Source of the DNA: Clostridia bacterium
Lineage (GTDB): Bacteria; Bacillota; Clostridia; Oscillospirales; SIG627
Direction of reading: 5' to 3'
Assembly: GCA_017467865.1 (NCBI GenBank)
Contig: JAFUKG010000030.1
Span: forward strand, 45,316-109,315
DNA length: 64,000 nucleotides
Part shown: one piece after another, positions 17,009 through 26,584 of the stretch
Position numbering within the stretch: the first letter of the stretch is position 1
Layout: each line of letters begins with the position of its first letter
Program-made: the position numbers and the translations under genes
Notes under the pieces: generated by a model
Seen by the model: the letters and a program-made list of their open reading frames with translations, nothing else
Databases searched by the model: none
What the model was told of the DNA's origin: nothing

Positions 17009-18259
17009 ATGGAAATAATTATAATTGCTTTAGTTGTAGTTAACGTTTTACTCACGGTTTTCCTTCTGACCTCAAGGAAGAAAGTAGACTTTACGTCTCT
17101 TGAGGACAGTATTGCTAACGTTAAGTCGGGTATAAAAGACATCGGCGAAATGCAGTCGAAGATACTCAAAACCGAGTTTGAGGGCACCGAAAAAAGAGAC
17201 AGAGAAATGAAGGATGCGCTCCTCGACTCAATCAAGGCAAACGACAGACATCTTGTTACCACCCTTGAAATGTACTCTGAAAAGCTGTCCGAGATAAAGG
17301 ACACCCTCGAGAAGAGAGTAAAGGCAATGGAGGAGTCAAACTCCAAGAAGCTTGACGAAATGAAAAACGTAGTTGACGAAAAGCTTCAGACCACCCTTGA
17401 AGAAAGGATAAGCCGAAGCTTTAAGGAAGTAAGCGAAAGGCTTGAGCAGGTTTACAAGGGGCTGGGAGAGATGCAGAACATCGCTACAAGCGTGGGAGAC
17501 CTTAAAAAGACTTTATCCAACGTAAAGGCGAGAGGAATTTTAGGCGAAATTCAGTTGGGTGCAATACTCCAGGATATGCTTTCGCCTGAGCAGTACGAAA
17601 CGAACGTAGTGACGGTTGAGGGATCGCGGGACCCCGTTGAATTTGCTATTAAGCTTCCGGGCAGTGAGTCAGGCTCCTTCGTGTATCTTCCCATTGACTC
17701 GAAATTTCCCCTTGATGCATACACAGATTTAAACGACGCTTACGATACGGGGGACGCTGAGGCTATAACTTCGGCAAAGAACGTTCTTGTAACCCGAATT
17801 AAAAAATTTGCAGACGATATTCATAAGAAATACGTTTCACCGCCATCCACTACCGAGTTTGCTATAATGTTTTTACCCACCGAAGGGCTTTATGCCGAGG
17901 TGGTAAGGCTTGGTATGATAGAGACGTTACAGGAAAAATATAAAATCACCATAGCAGGACCTACTACTATGGCGGCACTTCTTAACAGCTTGCAGATGGG
18001 CTTCAAGACCCTTGCTATACAAAAGCGTTCGGGAGAGGTATGGGATACTCTTTCGGCGGTAAAAACCGAGTTCCAGAATTTTGAAACTGTACTCACAGCC
18101 GCACAGAAAAAGCTCACCCAAACCTCCAACGACCTTGAAAAGCTCATCGGTACAAGAACCAATGCCATCAACCGCAGACTGCGCAACATAACTGCAATGC
18201 CCGAGGATATGGCAACAGCGTATTTCCCACTCCCCGACGAAAACGAGTCGGATACATAA
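17009..18259 (+). CDS. rmuC: DNA recombination protein RmuC
   Basis: 416 residues. An N-terminal membrane helix (residues 1-22) precedes a long coiled coil (about 28-160), then the RmuC nuclease-like domain with [30 protein letters not shown] and [12 protein letters not shown]. Family knowledge: it limits recombination between inverted repeats and belongs to the PD-(D/E)XK nuclease fold. The ATG directly follows the mltG TAA. Confidence 0.93.
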   Translation: MEIIIIALVVVNVLLTVFLLTSRKKVDFTSLEDSIANVKSGIKDIGEMQSKILKTEFEGTEKRDREMKDALLDSIKANDRHLVTTLEMYSEKLSEIKDTLEKRVKAMEESNSKKLDEMKNVVDEKLQTTLEERISRSFKEVSERLEQVYKGLGEMQNIATSVGDLKKTLSNVKARGILGEIQLGAILQDMLSPEQYETNVVTVEGSRDPVEFAIKLPGSESGSFVYLPIDSKFPLDAYTDLNDAYDTGDAEAITSAKNVLVTRIKKFADDIHKKYVSPPSTTEFAIMFLPTEGLYAEVVRLGMIETLQEKYKITIAGPTTMAALLNSLQMGFKTLAIQKRSGEVWDTLSAVKTEFQNFETVLTAAQKKLTQTSNDLEKLIGTRTNAINRRLRNITAMPEDMATAYFPLPDENESDT

Positions 18260-18273
18260 AAACAAAAAAACAC

Positions 18274-18299
18274 CGACATATGTACGGCAGAATATGTCG
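18274..18299 (+). promoter_or_regulatory. Inverted repeat in the guaB leader
   Basis: CGACATAT (18274-18281) and ATATGTCG (18292-18299) form a perfect 8-bp stem with a 10-nt loop. It lies between rmuC and the likely guaB start. There is no strong U tract, so it may be an operator or a leader hairpin; I do not recognise it. Confidence 0.4.
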
Positions 18300-18335
18300 A
18301 AAAAATTACCTTTGCCGAGAAATGGATGTATAATT

Positions 18336-19844
18336 ATGGCTTTTTACTTTGAAGAATGTTCTCACACTTTTAACGAATATCTCCTTGTTCCCGGATATTC
18401 AAGCTCTGAATGTGTACCCTCCAAGGTTTCTCTCAAGACCCCTCTTGTAAAGTTCAAGAAAGGAGAGGAGCCTGCTATCAGCCTCAATATTCCCATGACC
18501 TCTGCTATCATGCAGGCGGTTTCCGACGATAAGCTTGCCGCAGCTCTTGCAAAAGAGGGAGGAATATCCTTTATATACGGCTCTCAGACCATTGAGGACC
18601 AAGCGGCAATGGTATCACGAGTTAAGAATTATAAGGCGGGCTTCGTTGTAAGCGACTCTAACGTTAAGCCCGACGATACACTTGAAACGGTTGTAAATCT
18701 CACCGCTAAAACAGGTCACGCTACTATTGCGGTAACAGACGACGGAACTCCTAACGGAAAGCTTCTCGGCATTGTTACAAGCCGTGACTACCGGGTTTCA
18801 AGAATGGATTTTGCAACTAAGGTTTCGGAGTTTATGACGCCCCGTGCAGACCTTGTTGTAGCAGGCAAGGAGACTACTCTTAAAACTGCTAACGATATTA
18901 TATGGGATAATAAGATTAACTCTCTTCCCATTGTTGATGATGACGACAGACTCCTCTACTTCGTATTCCGAAAGGACTATTCTGCACACAAGGAAACTCC
19001 TCTTGAGCTTATTGATAAGGACAAGCGTTACATGGTAGGCGCAGGTATCAATACCCGTGACTATGAGACAAGAGTTCCCGCTCTTGTTGAGGCAGGTGCA
19101 GACGTGCTTTGTATCGACTCCTCCGAGGGCTTTTCCGAATGGCAGTCAAGAACCATTGCATACATCCGCGAAAAGTACGGTGACAGTGTAAAGGTCGGTG
19201 CAGGTAACGTTGTAGACCGCGAGGGCTTTATGTTCCTTGCGGAGGCGGGTGCCGATTTCATCAAGATTGGTATTGGCGGCGGTTCTATTTGTATTACCCG
19301 TGAGCAGAAGGGTATCGGGCGAGGACAGGCAACTGCAGTTATCGAGGTTGCAGCTGCCCGTGACGAGTACTATGAAAAGACAGGTGTATATATTCCCATC
19401 TGTTCTGACGGCGGCATCGTTTACGACCATCACATTACTCTCGCTCTCGCTATGGGTGCCGACTTCGTAATGCTCGGAAGATATTTCGCGCGTTTTGACG
19501 AAAGCCCCACAAACAAGCTTAACGTTAACGGAAACTACGTTAAGGAATATTGGGGAGAGGGCTCCAACAGAGCAAGAAACTGGCAGAGATACGATATGGG
19601 CGGAGACAAGAAGCTTTCCTTCGAGGAGGGCGTTGATTCCTACGTACCTTATGCAGGCTCGCTTAAGGATAACGTTACAATGACTCTCAATAAGGTTAAG
19701 TCAACTATGTGTAACTGCGGAAGCCTTAATATTCCCGACTTCCAGAAGAACGCCAAGCTTACCCTTGTATCGGCTACAAGTATCGTTGAGGGCGGTGCTC
19801 ACGACGTAATACTTAAAGAAAGCTCAACTAAGGTTATCAAATAA
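18336..19844 (+). CDS. guaB: IMP dehydrogenase
   Basis: 502 residues from the ATG at 18336 ([20 protein letters not shown]), the normal IMPDH opening; the in-frame ATG at 18294 adds 14 unlike residues. A split TIM barrel holds two CBS domains (about 95-230). The catalytic loop [11 protein letters not shown] carries Cys319, and the flap segment [17 protein letters not shown] follows. It oxidises IMP to XMP, the committed step to GMP. Loop residue Ile replaces the commoner Thr, as in some Clostridial forms. The ribosome site is weak. A hairpin sits in the leader. Confidence 0.93.
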   Translation: MAFYFEECSHTFNEYLLVPGYSSSECVPSKVSLKTPLVKFKKGEEPAISLNIPMTSAIMQAVSDDKLAAALAKEGGISFIYGSQTIEDQAAMVSRVKNYKAGFVVSDSNVKPDDTLETVVNLTAKTGHATIAVTDDGTPNGKLLGIVTSRDYRVSRMDFATKVSEFMTPRADLVVAGKETTLKTANDIIWDNKINSLPIVDDDDRLLYFVFRKDYSAHKETPLELIDKDKRYMVGAGINTRDYETRVPALVEAGADVLCIDSSEGFSEWQSRTIAYIREKYGDSVKVGAGNVVDREGFMFLAEAGADFIKIGIGGGSICITREQKGIGRGQATAVIEVAAARDEYYEKTGVYIPICSDGGIVYDHHITLALAMGADFVMLGRYFARFDESPTNKLNVNGNYVKEYWGEGSNRARNWQRYDMGGDKKLSFEEGVDSYVPYAGSLKDNVTMTLNKVKSTMCNCGSLNIPDFQKNAKLTLVSATSIVEGGAHDVILKESSTKVIK

Positions 19845-19863
19845 ACGCTGAAAGCGTTTATTT
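19839..19863 (+). terminator. Terminator-like hairpin at the guaB stop
   Basis: An 11-bp stem AAATAAACGCT/AGCGTTTATTT (19839-19849 with 19853-19863) that includes the stop codon. Its own T-rich arm is the only U-rich part. Confidence 0.55.
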
Positions 19864-20026
19864 GAATGATGAATGCAGAGTGATGAATGCAGAATTAAGG
19901 AAATTTGCCAAAGCAAATTAATTTATTTATATTTTGTGGATAGGCTTTTTAAAAAGCTCTCTCCGGGTATAGATAAATTAAAGATTTTGCATTGCAAAAT
20001 CAACCATAATTCTGCATTCTGCATTT
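19864..20026. repeat. Modular intergenic repeat, copy R2
   Basis: Left end made of GAATGATGAATGCAGAGTG and ATGAATGCAGAATTAAGG words, right end AATTCTGCATTCTGCATTTT. Core hairpins are AATTTGC/GCAAATT (19902-19919) and GATTTTGC/GCAAAATC (19983-20001). No ORF inside. It fills the guaB-LTA synthase-like gap. Confidence 0.8.
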
Positions 20027-20041
20027 TAAAATGGAGTTTTT

Positions 20042-21910
20042 ATGAAAAAGATATTGAAATTTTTCTTTACTCCTCTTCCGAGCGGAGTAATTTTAAAGTA
20101 TAAATTTTCTTTTATTTTCAGAATAATAGGCTATCTTGCGCTTCTCGTTTACCCCTTTTGCTGTTACATAGCCTTTGAATTCGTGCACTTTGCAAGCAAG
20201 GCAAGGTTTTTCACATTTTTGATTGAAAGAACCGAGACTGTTTTCTTCGGAATATCGGTTGTCTATCTTGTATTTCTCGTGCTGTTGTTAATCGTCAAAA
20301 AAGGATATATAGCAAGCGGTATAATGGGGCTGTTTACCATTATTATAACTCTGTCCAATTACTATAAATTCCAGCTGACGGGCGATTACCTTTACCCTTG
20401 GGATATCGTGAGAAACGCAGGAAATATGGGAGAGCTTTCCGAGTTTATGTCAATTCCATTCCCTTTTTGGGATAAGGTGCTTTATGCAGGGCTTATCTTC
20501 CTTGTGGTAGTGATGTTTTTCACTAAGCCCGAAATTCCTGCCACTTGTCTTGTAAGACTGCCCGTTACTCTTGCTTTGGTGCTTGTTTCCTATTTTACCG
20601 TCAATACTCCTCAGAAGGCGGGGGCTTTTCTTAACTCTCACAATCTTCAGCTTGAGGATATGGCGCTTCAGGTATCAAATTATTCCGAAAACGGATTTAC
20701 GGGAGCCTTTGTCATAAATCTTCTGTCGTCAAAAATAGAAGAGCCCGAGAATTACAGTAAGGAATATATTGACACACTTCTTGAAAACTGTCTCGAAGAA
20801 AAGGGAGAGGAATTTAACTCCCCTGACATTATTCTCATATTAAGTGAGTCTTTTTGGGACCCCACCGTTCTTCCGGGCGTTGAATTTTCGGCGGACCCCC
20901 TTGCAAACTTCCGTGAAATAATATCACGAGAGGGTACTGTCAGCGGTAAGTTTTATTCCACCGCCTTCGGCGGAGGTACTGTCCGCCCAGAGTTTGAGGT
21001 ACTGACAGGTCTTACTACCGACGGTCTTCCCGGCGGAAGCGTACCTTATCAGTACGTTAAAGAGGAGCTGGAAAGCCACGTTTCACTCTACCGAGACCTT
21101 GGCTACCGCACTCTTGCTATCCACCCTTACACCTCAAGTTTTTACTTAAGAAAGGAAGCTTACCCCCTTATCGGCTTTCAGGAGCTTTATTTCGAGGACT
21201 CTCTTTATGCCTTGAAGGACGTTGAGTTGAAAATTTCTGGCAAGCATATTTCCGATGAATCCTTTGTGGATTATATAGAGTATTATATGTCTCAGAGTGA
21301 CGTACCTACATTTGTTTTCGGAATAAGCATGGAAAACCATCAGCCCTACGGAAATAAGTTTTCAAGCTTCGATATAGAGGTTACCTCCTCCACACTTTCA
21401 GAAAGTGTACTTAACGACACGAAAAACTTTACTCAAGGCGCCTATGAAGCGGATATGGCACTTAAAAAGCTTGTGGACTTTATAGACGGAAGAGAAAGGG
21501 ACACTATCCTTGTTTATTACGGTGACCATCCGCCAACTCTCGGTGCGAATTACGGTGCTTACAGAGAGAGCGGGTTGATTAACCTTGATGCAATGACAGG
21601 GGAGATGAACGAAGCCCTTCGCGCAACTCCTTTCCTTATCTATGCTAACTTCGATATGAAGGAAAGCAAAATGGTCAAGGCGGGAAGTGAAAATAAAATA
21701 GCGTCATATCACCTTATGAACGCCGTTGCCACCCTTATTTCCGCCCCAAGAACGCCTTTTATGGTATGGCTTGAGGAATATTATAATAACCACCCATATT
21801 ACAACAAAACTATGTGGCACGTAAACGCCATTCCCTTTAAGGCTTACGTAAACGACCATGCACTTTTCACCTATGACAGACTTGCAGGGAAAAAGTATAG
21901 CGAAAAATGA
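20042..21910 (+). CDS. LTA-synthase-like sulfatase-family membrane protein
   Basis: 622 residues. About five membrane helices in the first 200 residues are followed by a large extracellular alkaline-phosphatase-superfamily domain. Recognisable pieces are ILILSESFWDPT (metal-binding Glu), GGGTVRPEFEVLTG with the likely nucleophile Thr313, HPYTSSFYLR, SMENHQPY and YYGDHPPTLG. This is the order found in lipoteichoic acid synthase and related phosphoglycerol transferases, so polymer modification at the outer membrane face is likely. Whether it makes LTA or modifies another glycan is open. The next gene overlaps by 4 bases. Confidence 0.87.
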   Translation: MKKILKFFFTPLPSGVILKYKFSFIFRIIGYLALLVYPFCCYIAFEFVHFASKARFFTFLIERTETVFFGISVVYLVFLVLLLIVKKGYIASGIMGLFTIIITLSNYYKFQLTGDYLYPWDIVRNAGNMGELSEFMSIPFPFWDKVLYAGLIFLVVVMFFTKPEIPATCLVRLPVTLALVLVSYFTVNTPQKAGAFLNSHNLQLEDMALQVSNYSENGFTGAFVINLLSSKIEEPENYSKEYIDTLLENCLEEKGEEFNSPDIILILSESFWDPTVLPGVEFSADPLANFREIISREGTVSGKFYSTAFGGGTVRPEFEVLTGLTTDGLPGGSVPYQYVKEELESHVSLYRDLGYRTLAIHPYTSSFYLRKEAYPLIGFQELYFEDSLYALKDVELKISGKHISDESFVDYIEYYMSQSDVPTFVFGISMENHQPYGNKFSSFDIEVTSSTLSESVLNDTKNFTQGAYEADMALKKLVDFIDGRERDTILVYYGDHPPTLGANYGAYRESGLINLDAMTGEMNEALRATPFLIYANFDMKESKMVKAGSENKIASYHLMNAVATLISAPRTPFMVWLEEYYNNHPYYNKTMWHVNAIPFKAYVNDHALFTYDRLAGKKYSEK

Positions 21911-22563
21911 AAAAGAAGATAAAAAGAATGCTTGTGTTTTTCTTGATTTTGATTATTTGCGCCTTTGTACTGCTGTTCGGAATTAACGCTTACGTAAAGC
22001 TTTCGGTTAAAAACAGAATAGTCACGTCAGAGGGCGCGAAAAGCTTTGATGCCGACGCAGTGCTGGTGCTCGGCTGTCTTGTCAAAGGCACTACCCCCTC
22101 GGGTATGCTGTCCGACAGACTGGATACTGCTCTCACGATAGAACACACTGCCCCCTTTATTATGTCGGGCGACCATGGAACAAAAGAGTACGACGAGGTC
22201 AATGCAATGCGTGACTACGCCGTGAATAAAGGCGTGGCAATAGAGCGCGTTTTTATGGACCACGCAGGCTTTTGCACTTATGATAGTATTTATCGCGCAA
22301 AAGAGGTTTTCGGTGCCGAAAGGCTTGTTATCGTAACTCAGGAGTATCATCTGTCAAGAGCTTTGTATATTGCAAAGCGCCTTGGCATTGACGCCATAGG
22401 AGTACCATCTGATTTGCATAGCTATTACGGTCAGACCATGCGTGAGGTGAGGGAAGTCCTTGCCAGAAACAAAGACTTCTTCTCTTGTCTTTTAAAGGTA
22501 AAGCCTAAGTACCTTGGAGACAAAATCGACCTTAAGGGCGACGGAAGAGTGACCGAAGGATAA
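21907..22563 (+). CDS. SanA/YdcF-like DUF218 membrane protein
   Basis: 218 residues with one N-terminal membrane helix (about 8-28) and a DUF218 domain. Motifs include DAVLVLGC, SDRLDTAL, IMSGDHG, a CTYDS(I/E)YRA segment and VTQEYHLSRALYIA. SanA-type proteins influence envelope permeability and vancomycin sensitivity in other bacteria; the biochemical activity is unclear. The ATG overlaps the TGA of the upstream LTA-synthase-like gene (ATGA), so translation is coupled and a shared envelope role is likely. Confidence 0.88.
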   Translation: MKKKIKRMLVFFLILIICAFVLLFGINAYVKLSVKNRIVTSEGAKSFDADAVLVLGCLVKGTTPSGMLSDRLDTALTIEHTAPFIMSGDHGTKEYDEVNAMRDYAVNKGVAIERVFMDHAGFCTYDSIYRAKEVFGAERLVIVTQEYHLSRALYIAKRLGIDAIGVPSDLHSYYGQTMREVREVLARNKDFFSCLLKVKPKYLGDKIDLKGDGRVTEG

Positions 22564-22600
22564 AAGTTCCTTTTTTCAATATTTTGTAGCGAAATTTCTA

Positions 22601-22629
22601 TTTACAAACGAAATTCATGGTGCTATAAT
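22601..22629 (+). promoter_or_regulatory. Sigma-A promoter of the ceramidase-like gene
   Basis: TTTACA (22601-22606), 17-bp spacer, TATAAT (22624-22629), followed by TTGGAGG before the ATG at 22659. Confidence 0.85.
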
Positions 22630-22658
22630 CAAACTAACATAATTTTTGGAGGATAAAA

Positions 22659-24011
22659 ATGAACAATCTTAAAGCAGGCTTTGCAAGACTTAACATAACT
22701 CCCATGAGAGGAGTGCCTATTTCAGGATATTTCCTTGAAAGATTTTCTTCGGGTAACCTTGATGAGCTCGAGGTTTCTGCTCTTGCATTGGAGAGTGGCA
22801 AGAGCAGAGTAGTACTCATATCTCTTGATATTCTCAACATTTCTACATATATCGTTGAGGAAATGAGAAACGCTGTTGTGAATGCAACAGGAATTTCTTT
22901 TGAGGGGGTTTATATTCACGCTACTCACACTCATACCGGTCCCTTTATCGACCCCAAGAGAACAGAAAACGGAAAAGAACTTGTTGAAGAGTACAAGACC
23001 TTTGTTATAAAGAGAGTTGCCGACGTTGCCGCAAACGCTCTTGATGATTTGAAGGATGCTACAATGGGCTACGCCGTAGGACAGAGCCCCAACGTTGCTT
23101 TTGTAAGACGCTTCAGAATGAAGGACGGTTCTATCAAGACTAACCCAGGTGTAAACAACCCCGATATTGTTGAGCCCGTGGGAGAGGTTGATGAAAGAGT
23201 AAACGTTATAAGATTCAAGAGAGAGGGCGCCGATGATATCGCGCTTCTCAACGTTGGTAACCACCCCGATACCATCGGCGGTGACAAAATCTCTGCCGAC
23301 TGGCCCGGCTTTACAAGAAGATTTTTTGAAAAAGCTACCGACAATACCAAGTGCATTTTCTTCAACGGTGCTCAGGGCGACGTAAACCACGTTAACGTTC
23401 ATCCTACCAAGGGTGACTTCAACGATATGTTTGTTGACTTCGACGACGTATCCCGCGGATACGGTCACGCAAGACATATGGGACGTGTTGTAGCAGGTGC
23501 CGCAATGCAGGTTTGGGACAAGGTGACCTACGTTGACGTTGACGAAATTAAGGCTCTTAATAAGACTGTAAACGTACCCTCAAATATGCCTGCAAAAGAG
23601 GATCTTCCTCTTGCTCATAAGTATAGCGACCTTCACCTTGCAGGTAAGGATAGCGAAATCCCCTACAAGGGAATGATGCTCACCACCGTTGTAGCCGAGG
23701 CTATGCGTATGGTTAGACTTGAAAACGGCCCCGAATTCTTTCCTATGACCTTTACCGCACTAAAGATAGGCAATATCGCTTTCTTCGGTATCCCTGGCGA
23801 GCCCTTCAACGGCATCGGCAGAGGTATCAAGTCATCCGAGGGCTGGGACATGGTATGTCCCACTTGCCTCACCAGTGGCTCCGAAGGCTATTTCCCCATG
23901 AAGGATGCCTACGACGAAGGCGGCTATGAAGCTCGCAGCTCCAACTTTAAAGCGGGTGTAGCAGAGTTTATTATTGAAGAGGGGTTGAAGATGCTCTCTT
24001 CCCTCCGCTAA
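22659..24011 (+). CDS. Neutral/alkaline ceramidase-like protein
   Basis: 450 residues, no signal peptide. It opens LKAGFARLNITPMRGVPISG, and the metal-binding IHATHTHTGP is followed by NHPDTIGGDKISADWPG and FFNGAQGDVN, all typical of the N-terminal domain of neutral ceramidases (PF04734). The C-terminal immunoglobulin-like domain of true ceramidases is missing; Clostridial proteins of this short type are common and their substrates are mostly unknown. It is monocistronic, with its own promoter and a strong ribosome site. Hydrolysis of an amide in a lipid or glycan is likely. Confidence 0.82.
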   Translation: MNNLKAGFARLNITPMRGVPISGYFLERFSSGNLDELEVSALALESGKSRVVLISLDILNISTYIVEEMRNAVVNATGISFEGVYIHATHTHTGPFIDPKRTENGKELVEEYKTFVIKRVADVAANALDDLKDATMGYAVGQSPNVAFVRRFRMKDGSIKTNPGVNNPDIVEPVGEVDERVNVIRFKREGADDIALLNVGNHPDTIGGDKISADWPGFTRRFFEKATDNTKCIFFNGAQGDVNHVNVHPTKGDFNDMFVDFDDVSRGYGHARHMGRVVAGAAMQVWDKVTYVDVDEIKALNKTVNVPSNMPAKEDLPLAHKYSDLHLAGKDSEIPYKGMMLTTVVAEAMRMVRLENGPEFFPMTFTALKIGNIAFFGIPGEPFNGIGRGIKSSEGWDMVCPTCLTSGSEGYFPMKDAYDEGGYEARSSNFKAGVAEFIIEEGLKMLSSLR

Positions 24012-24424
24012 TTTCTTCGTCTTTTTCTGTTCTGCTTCGCTACTTACTCAAAAGGCTTCGTCAGCTTACGGAGAGTAAGCTATCCTTGCCTTTTTCGTGT
24101 GCACTTGCATAACAAAAAAATACTTTGAAATTGAATTCCTTAGAAATTTTGTGTAATACTTCGTCAACTTCGAGTGGGACTGCGTCGACTTACGTTAAGT
24201 AAGCCGTCCTTGTCCCACTCTTTGTTTCCTCTGTGCGGGGCTTTTTTTGCGGTGAAGCGAATTAGCGATGCCTGCAAAAAAGCAAGCCATACAGGGAACG
24301 AAGGTGGAGCAGTGTGCGACACCGAAGTGAGTCGTAGTGCTGACAAAAATTTCGTCGCAATTACATTTTTTCGTTTCAAGTATAATTTACAAATAAAAAA
24401 CTCATTAAAATTTTTGAAAGGGAG
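24012..24424. other. Gene-free stretch with repeat copies
   Basis: No convincing gene. It starts with the first copy of a 114-bp repeat (24019-24132) and holds a diverged partial copy around 24155-24215 sharing CGTCGACTTACGTTAAGTAAGC. The remaining 200 bases are of unclear origin. An open frame of 90 codons crosses it but has no ribosome site and mostly reads repeat DNA. Confidence 0.6.
24019..24132. repeat. 114-bp repeat, copy A
   Basis: Matches 25496-25609 over its whole length in the same orientation, with about 20 differences. It contains TTCTGCTTCGCTACTTACTC and the hairpin GCTTAC/GTAAGC, and ends GTGTGCACTTGCATAAC followed by an A run. Confidence 0.85.
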
Positions 24425-24462
24425 TATGAGGGAAAACTTTTTATAAAAAGTTTTCCCTCATA
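24425..24462. terminator. Long perfect hairpin downstream of tsf
   Basis: An 18-bp perfect inverted repeat (24425-24442 with 24445-24462) with a 2-nt centre. It lies just beyond the tsf terminator and may be a second, bidirectional terminator. Confidence 0.6.
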
Positions 24463-24470
24463 ATATAAAC

Positions 24471-24502
24471 AAAAAAATCTCCGACGAGAGTCGGAGATTT
24501 TT
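24471..24502 (-). terminator. Intrinsic terminator of tsf
   Basis: Stem AAATCTCCGAC/GTCGGAGATTT (24475-24485 with 24490-24500), loop GAGA, with an A run on the plus strand that gives a U tract on the minus strand, 11 bases past the tsf stop. Confidence 0.9.
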
Positions 24503-24512
24503 GTTTATTTAA

Positions 24513-25439
24513 TTAGTTGCCTGCGAGCTGCTTTGCAATTTCTTCTGCAAAGTTCTCTTCCTTCTTTTCAAGGCCTTCGCCCTTTTCGTACATAAGGAAT
24601 GCTTCAACCTTTACGGGAGCGCCGAGTTCCTTTTCTACGCTATTGAGATACTGTTCAACAGTGAACTTCTCTTCCTTAACGTATTCCTGAAGAAGGAGAC
24701 AGTTGGTAGAATAGTACTTACCAATCTTACCCATAGCCATCTTTTCGATGATGTTTTCGGGCTTGTTAGCGTTCTTTTCATCATTCTTGATCTGAGCCAT
24801 GATGATTTCCTTTTCAGCGTCAATAACGCTTGCAGGAACGTCTTCCTTGCCAAGATAAGCGGGCTTCATAGCTGCAATCTGGAGAGCAACGTTTTTTGCT
24901 GCTTCCTTGAATTCAGCCTTGTCAGCGGCAGCGCTGTCAGCCATCTTAACCATAACACCGATAGAGCCCTTACCGTGAATGTAGGAAGCGATAGTTCCTT
25001 CAATGGTAACAAATCTTCTAATGTTGATGTTTTCGCCAATTTCAAATACCTTGTTCTTAAGAGCTGTCTCTACGTTCTGCTCTGCGTCAAAGGGAAGCGC
25101 AAGGAGCGCTGCAACGTCTGCGGGCTTGTTCTTAAGGATGAGCTTAAGAAGGTCCTTAACGAATGCTCCGAACACTGCGTTTGATGCCGCAAAGTCTGTT
25201 TCGATATTAACTTCAATCATAGCTGCAGTCTTGGTAGCCTCGTCGAACATAATGTCAACGATACCTTCTGCTGCGATTCTTGATGACTTCTTATCTGCAA
25301 CTGCAAGACCCTTCTCACGAAGTATCTTTATTGCTTCTTCTTCGTTTCCGTCAGCCTCTGTGAGTGCCTTCTTGCACTCCATCATGCCAAGACCAGTCTT
25401 AGCTCTGAGGTCTGCGACCTGTTTTGCTGTAATAGGCAT
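24513..25439 (-). CDS. tsf: Elongation factor Ts
   Basis: 308 residues from the ATG at 25439 (MPITAKQVADLRAKTGLG), the canonical opening; a GTG 21 bases upstream is possible. The N-terminal UBA-like domain with TGLGMMECKKALTEADGN is followed by the core with Phe residues of the EF-Tu binding region (NIETDFAASN). It catalyses GDP/GTP exchange on EF-Tu. There is no clear ribosome site at either start. tsf normally follows rpsB directly; here 267 bases with two repeat elements separate them. Confidence 0.95.
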   Translation of the reverse strand: MPITAKQVADLRAKTGLGMMECKKALTEADGNEEEAIKILREKGLAVADKKSSRIAAEGIVDIMFDEATKTAAMIEVNIETDFAASNAVFGAFVKDLLKLILKNKPADVAALLALPFDAEQNVETALKNKVFEIGENINIRRFVTIEGTIASYIHGKGSIGVMVKMADSAAADKAEFKEAAKNVALQIAAMKPAYLGKEDVPASVIDAEKEIIMAQIKNDEKNANKPENIIEKMAMGKIGKYYSTNCLLLQEYVKEEKFTVEQYLNSVEKELGAPVKVEAFLMYEKGEGLEKKEENFAEEIAKQLAGN

Positions 25440-25495
25440 AATCATATACCGAGTTGCCACACCTGCGTGGCAAACTGTCCTTTCTTTAATTTTTT

Positions 25496-25609
25496 GTCTT
25501 TTTCCGTTCTGCTTCGCTACTTACTCCAAAGTCATCGTCAGCTTACGCTAAGTAAGCTATCCTCTACTTTGTCGTGTGCACTGGCATAACGAAAAAATAC
25601 TTCAAAATT
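25496..25609. repeat. 114-bp repeat, copy B
   Basis: Second copy of the element at 24019-24132, same orientation, in the rpsB-tsf gap. The hairpin GCTTAC-GCTAA-GTAAGC is intact. The two copies bracket tsf as direct repeats. Confidence 0.85.
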
Positions 25610-25623
25610 TTTTATCAATAAGT

Positions 25624-25683
25624 AATTTCGCAATGTGCGAAATTTACCTTAATTCTGCATTCTGCATTCTACATTATGCATTT
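25624..25683. repeat. Modular intergenic repeat, one-sided copy R3
   Basis: Hairpin AATTTCGCA/TGCGAAATT (25624-25644) followed by the right-end words TTAATTCTGCATTCTGCATT. No matching left end: copy B of the 114-bp repeat abuts it instead. Confidence 0.75.
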
Positions 25684-25684
25684 C

Positions 25685-25704
25685 AAAAAAGCTTTCGCTT
25701 TTTT
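25685..25704 (-). terminator. Short hairpin after rpsB
   Basis: AAAAAAGC/GCTTTTTT with loop TTTC, just past the rpsB stop. A weak intrinsic terminator or processing site on the minus strand. Confidence 0.5.
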
Positions 25705-25706
25705 GA

Positions 25707-26444
25707 TTATTCAGCGTCAGCTTCAGCTTCCTCTGCTTCTTCCTCTGCGGGAGCAGCTTCTTCGCCCTGATGTCCTTCGATAACAGCGTTAGCTATTACG
25801 GAAGAGATGAGCTTGATTGCACGGATAGCGTCGTCGTTACCGGGGATTACGCAATCAATATCGTCGGGGTCACAGTTTGTGTCAACGATAGCGATGATCG
25901 GAATACCAAGCTTCTTAGCTTCTGCTACTGCGTTTGCTTCCTTGCGGGGGTCAACAATGAAGATAGCGTCGGGAAGAGTTGTCATTTCCTTGATACCGCC
26001 AAGGTTCTTTTCAAGGGTTTCCATTTCCTTTGTAAGTGCGATAACTTCCTTCTTGGGAAGAAGGTCGAACGTGCCGTCCTCAGCAAACTTGTGAAGAGTG
26101 TTAAGTCTTGCAATGCTCTTCTTGATAGTCTTGAAGTTTGTGAGCATACCGCCGGGCCAACGAGCGTTTACGAAGTACATGCCTGCTCTGAGCGCCTCAT
26201 CCTTGATAGCGTCCTGAGCCTGCTTCTTTGTACCTACGAAAAGAACGTTTCCGCCGTTTTCAGCGATTTCGCGAACGAACATATACGCTTCTTCTACCTT
26301 CTTAACTGTCTTCTGAAGGTCGATAATGTAGATGCCGTTACGCTCGGTAAAGATGTACTCTGCCATCTTGGGGTTCCATCTTCTTGTCTGATGTCCGAAA
26401 TGAACACCTGCTTCAAGAAGCTGTTTCATAGAAATTACTGACAT
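25707..26444 (-). CDS. rpsB: 30S ribosomal protein uS2
   Basis: 245 residues, with [40 protein letters not shown] and [20 protein letters not shown] as in all uS2. The C-terminal tail of about 20 residues is Ala/Glu-rich, common in Clostridia. AAGGAGG lies 9 bases before the ATG. It has its own promoter and a 110-base leader with an inverted repeat. It is expected to be cotranscribed with tsf unless the hairpins between them stop polymerase. Confidence 0.97.
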   Translation of the reverse strand: MSVISMKQLLEAGVHFGHQTRRWNPKMAEYIFTERNGIYIIDLQKTVKKVEEAYMFVREIAENGGNVLFVGTKKQAQDAIKDEALRAGMYFVNARWPGGMLTNFKTIKKSIARLNTLHKFAEDGTFDLLPKKEVIALTKEMETLEKNLGGIKEMTTLPDAIFIVDPRKEANAVAEAKKLGIPIIAIVDTNCDPDDIDCVIPGNDDAIRAIKLISSVIANAVIEGHQGEEAAPAEEEAEEAEADAE

Positions 26445-26488
26445 TTTAAATGTCCTCCTTAAAGTTTTTTACCACCACAGAGGCTCCT

Positions 26489-26525
26489 CTACGGGACATA
26501 CCAAAGGGTACGAACTGCCGTATAT
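26489..26525 (-). promoter_or_regulatory. Inverted repeat in the rpsB leader RNA
   Basis: On the minus strand the leader holds TACGG...CCGTA around GTACC-CTTT-GGTAT, a probable stem-loop between promoter and ribosome site. Leaders of this gene are often regulatory, but I cannot assign it to a named family. Confidence 0.4.
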
Positions 26526-26555
26526 ACACCCCTGTGTGTGTATTTTTGCCGATAT

Positions 26556-26584
26556 AGTATAGCACACACCCCTGATTTTTTCAA
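26556..26584 (-). promoter_or_regulatory. Sigma-A promoter of rpsB
   Basis: Minus-strand TTGAAA (26579-26584), 17-bp spacer, TATACT (26556-26561). The promoter is embraced by AGCACACAC/GTGTGTGCT (26561-26569 and 26587-26595), which may also end the upstream gene's transcript. Confidence 0.75.

Noticed and set aside
22722..23477. 251-codon antisense ORF inside the ceramidase-like gene
   Set aside because: Shadow of a real, motif-supported gene on the other strand.
24174..24446. 90-codon plus-strand ORF in the gap before tsf
   Set aside because: No ribosome site, reads mainly repeat DNA, and runs into the terminator hairpin; no recognisable protein.
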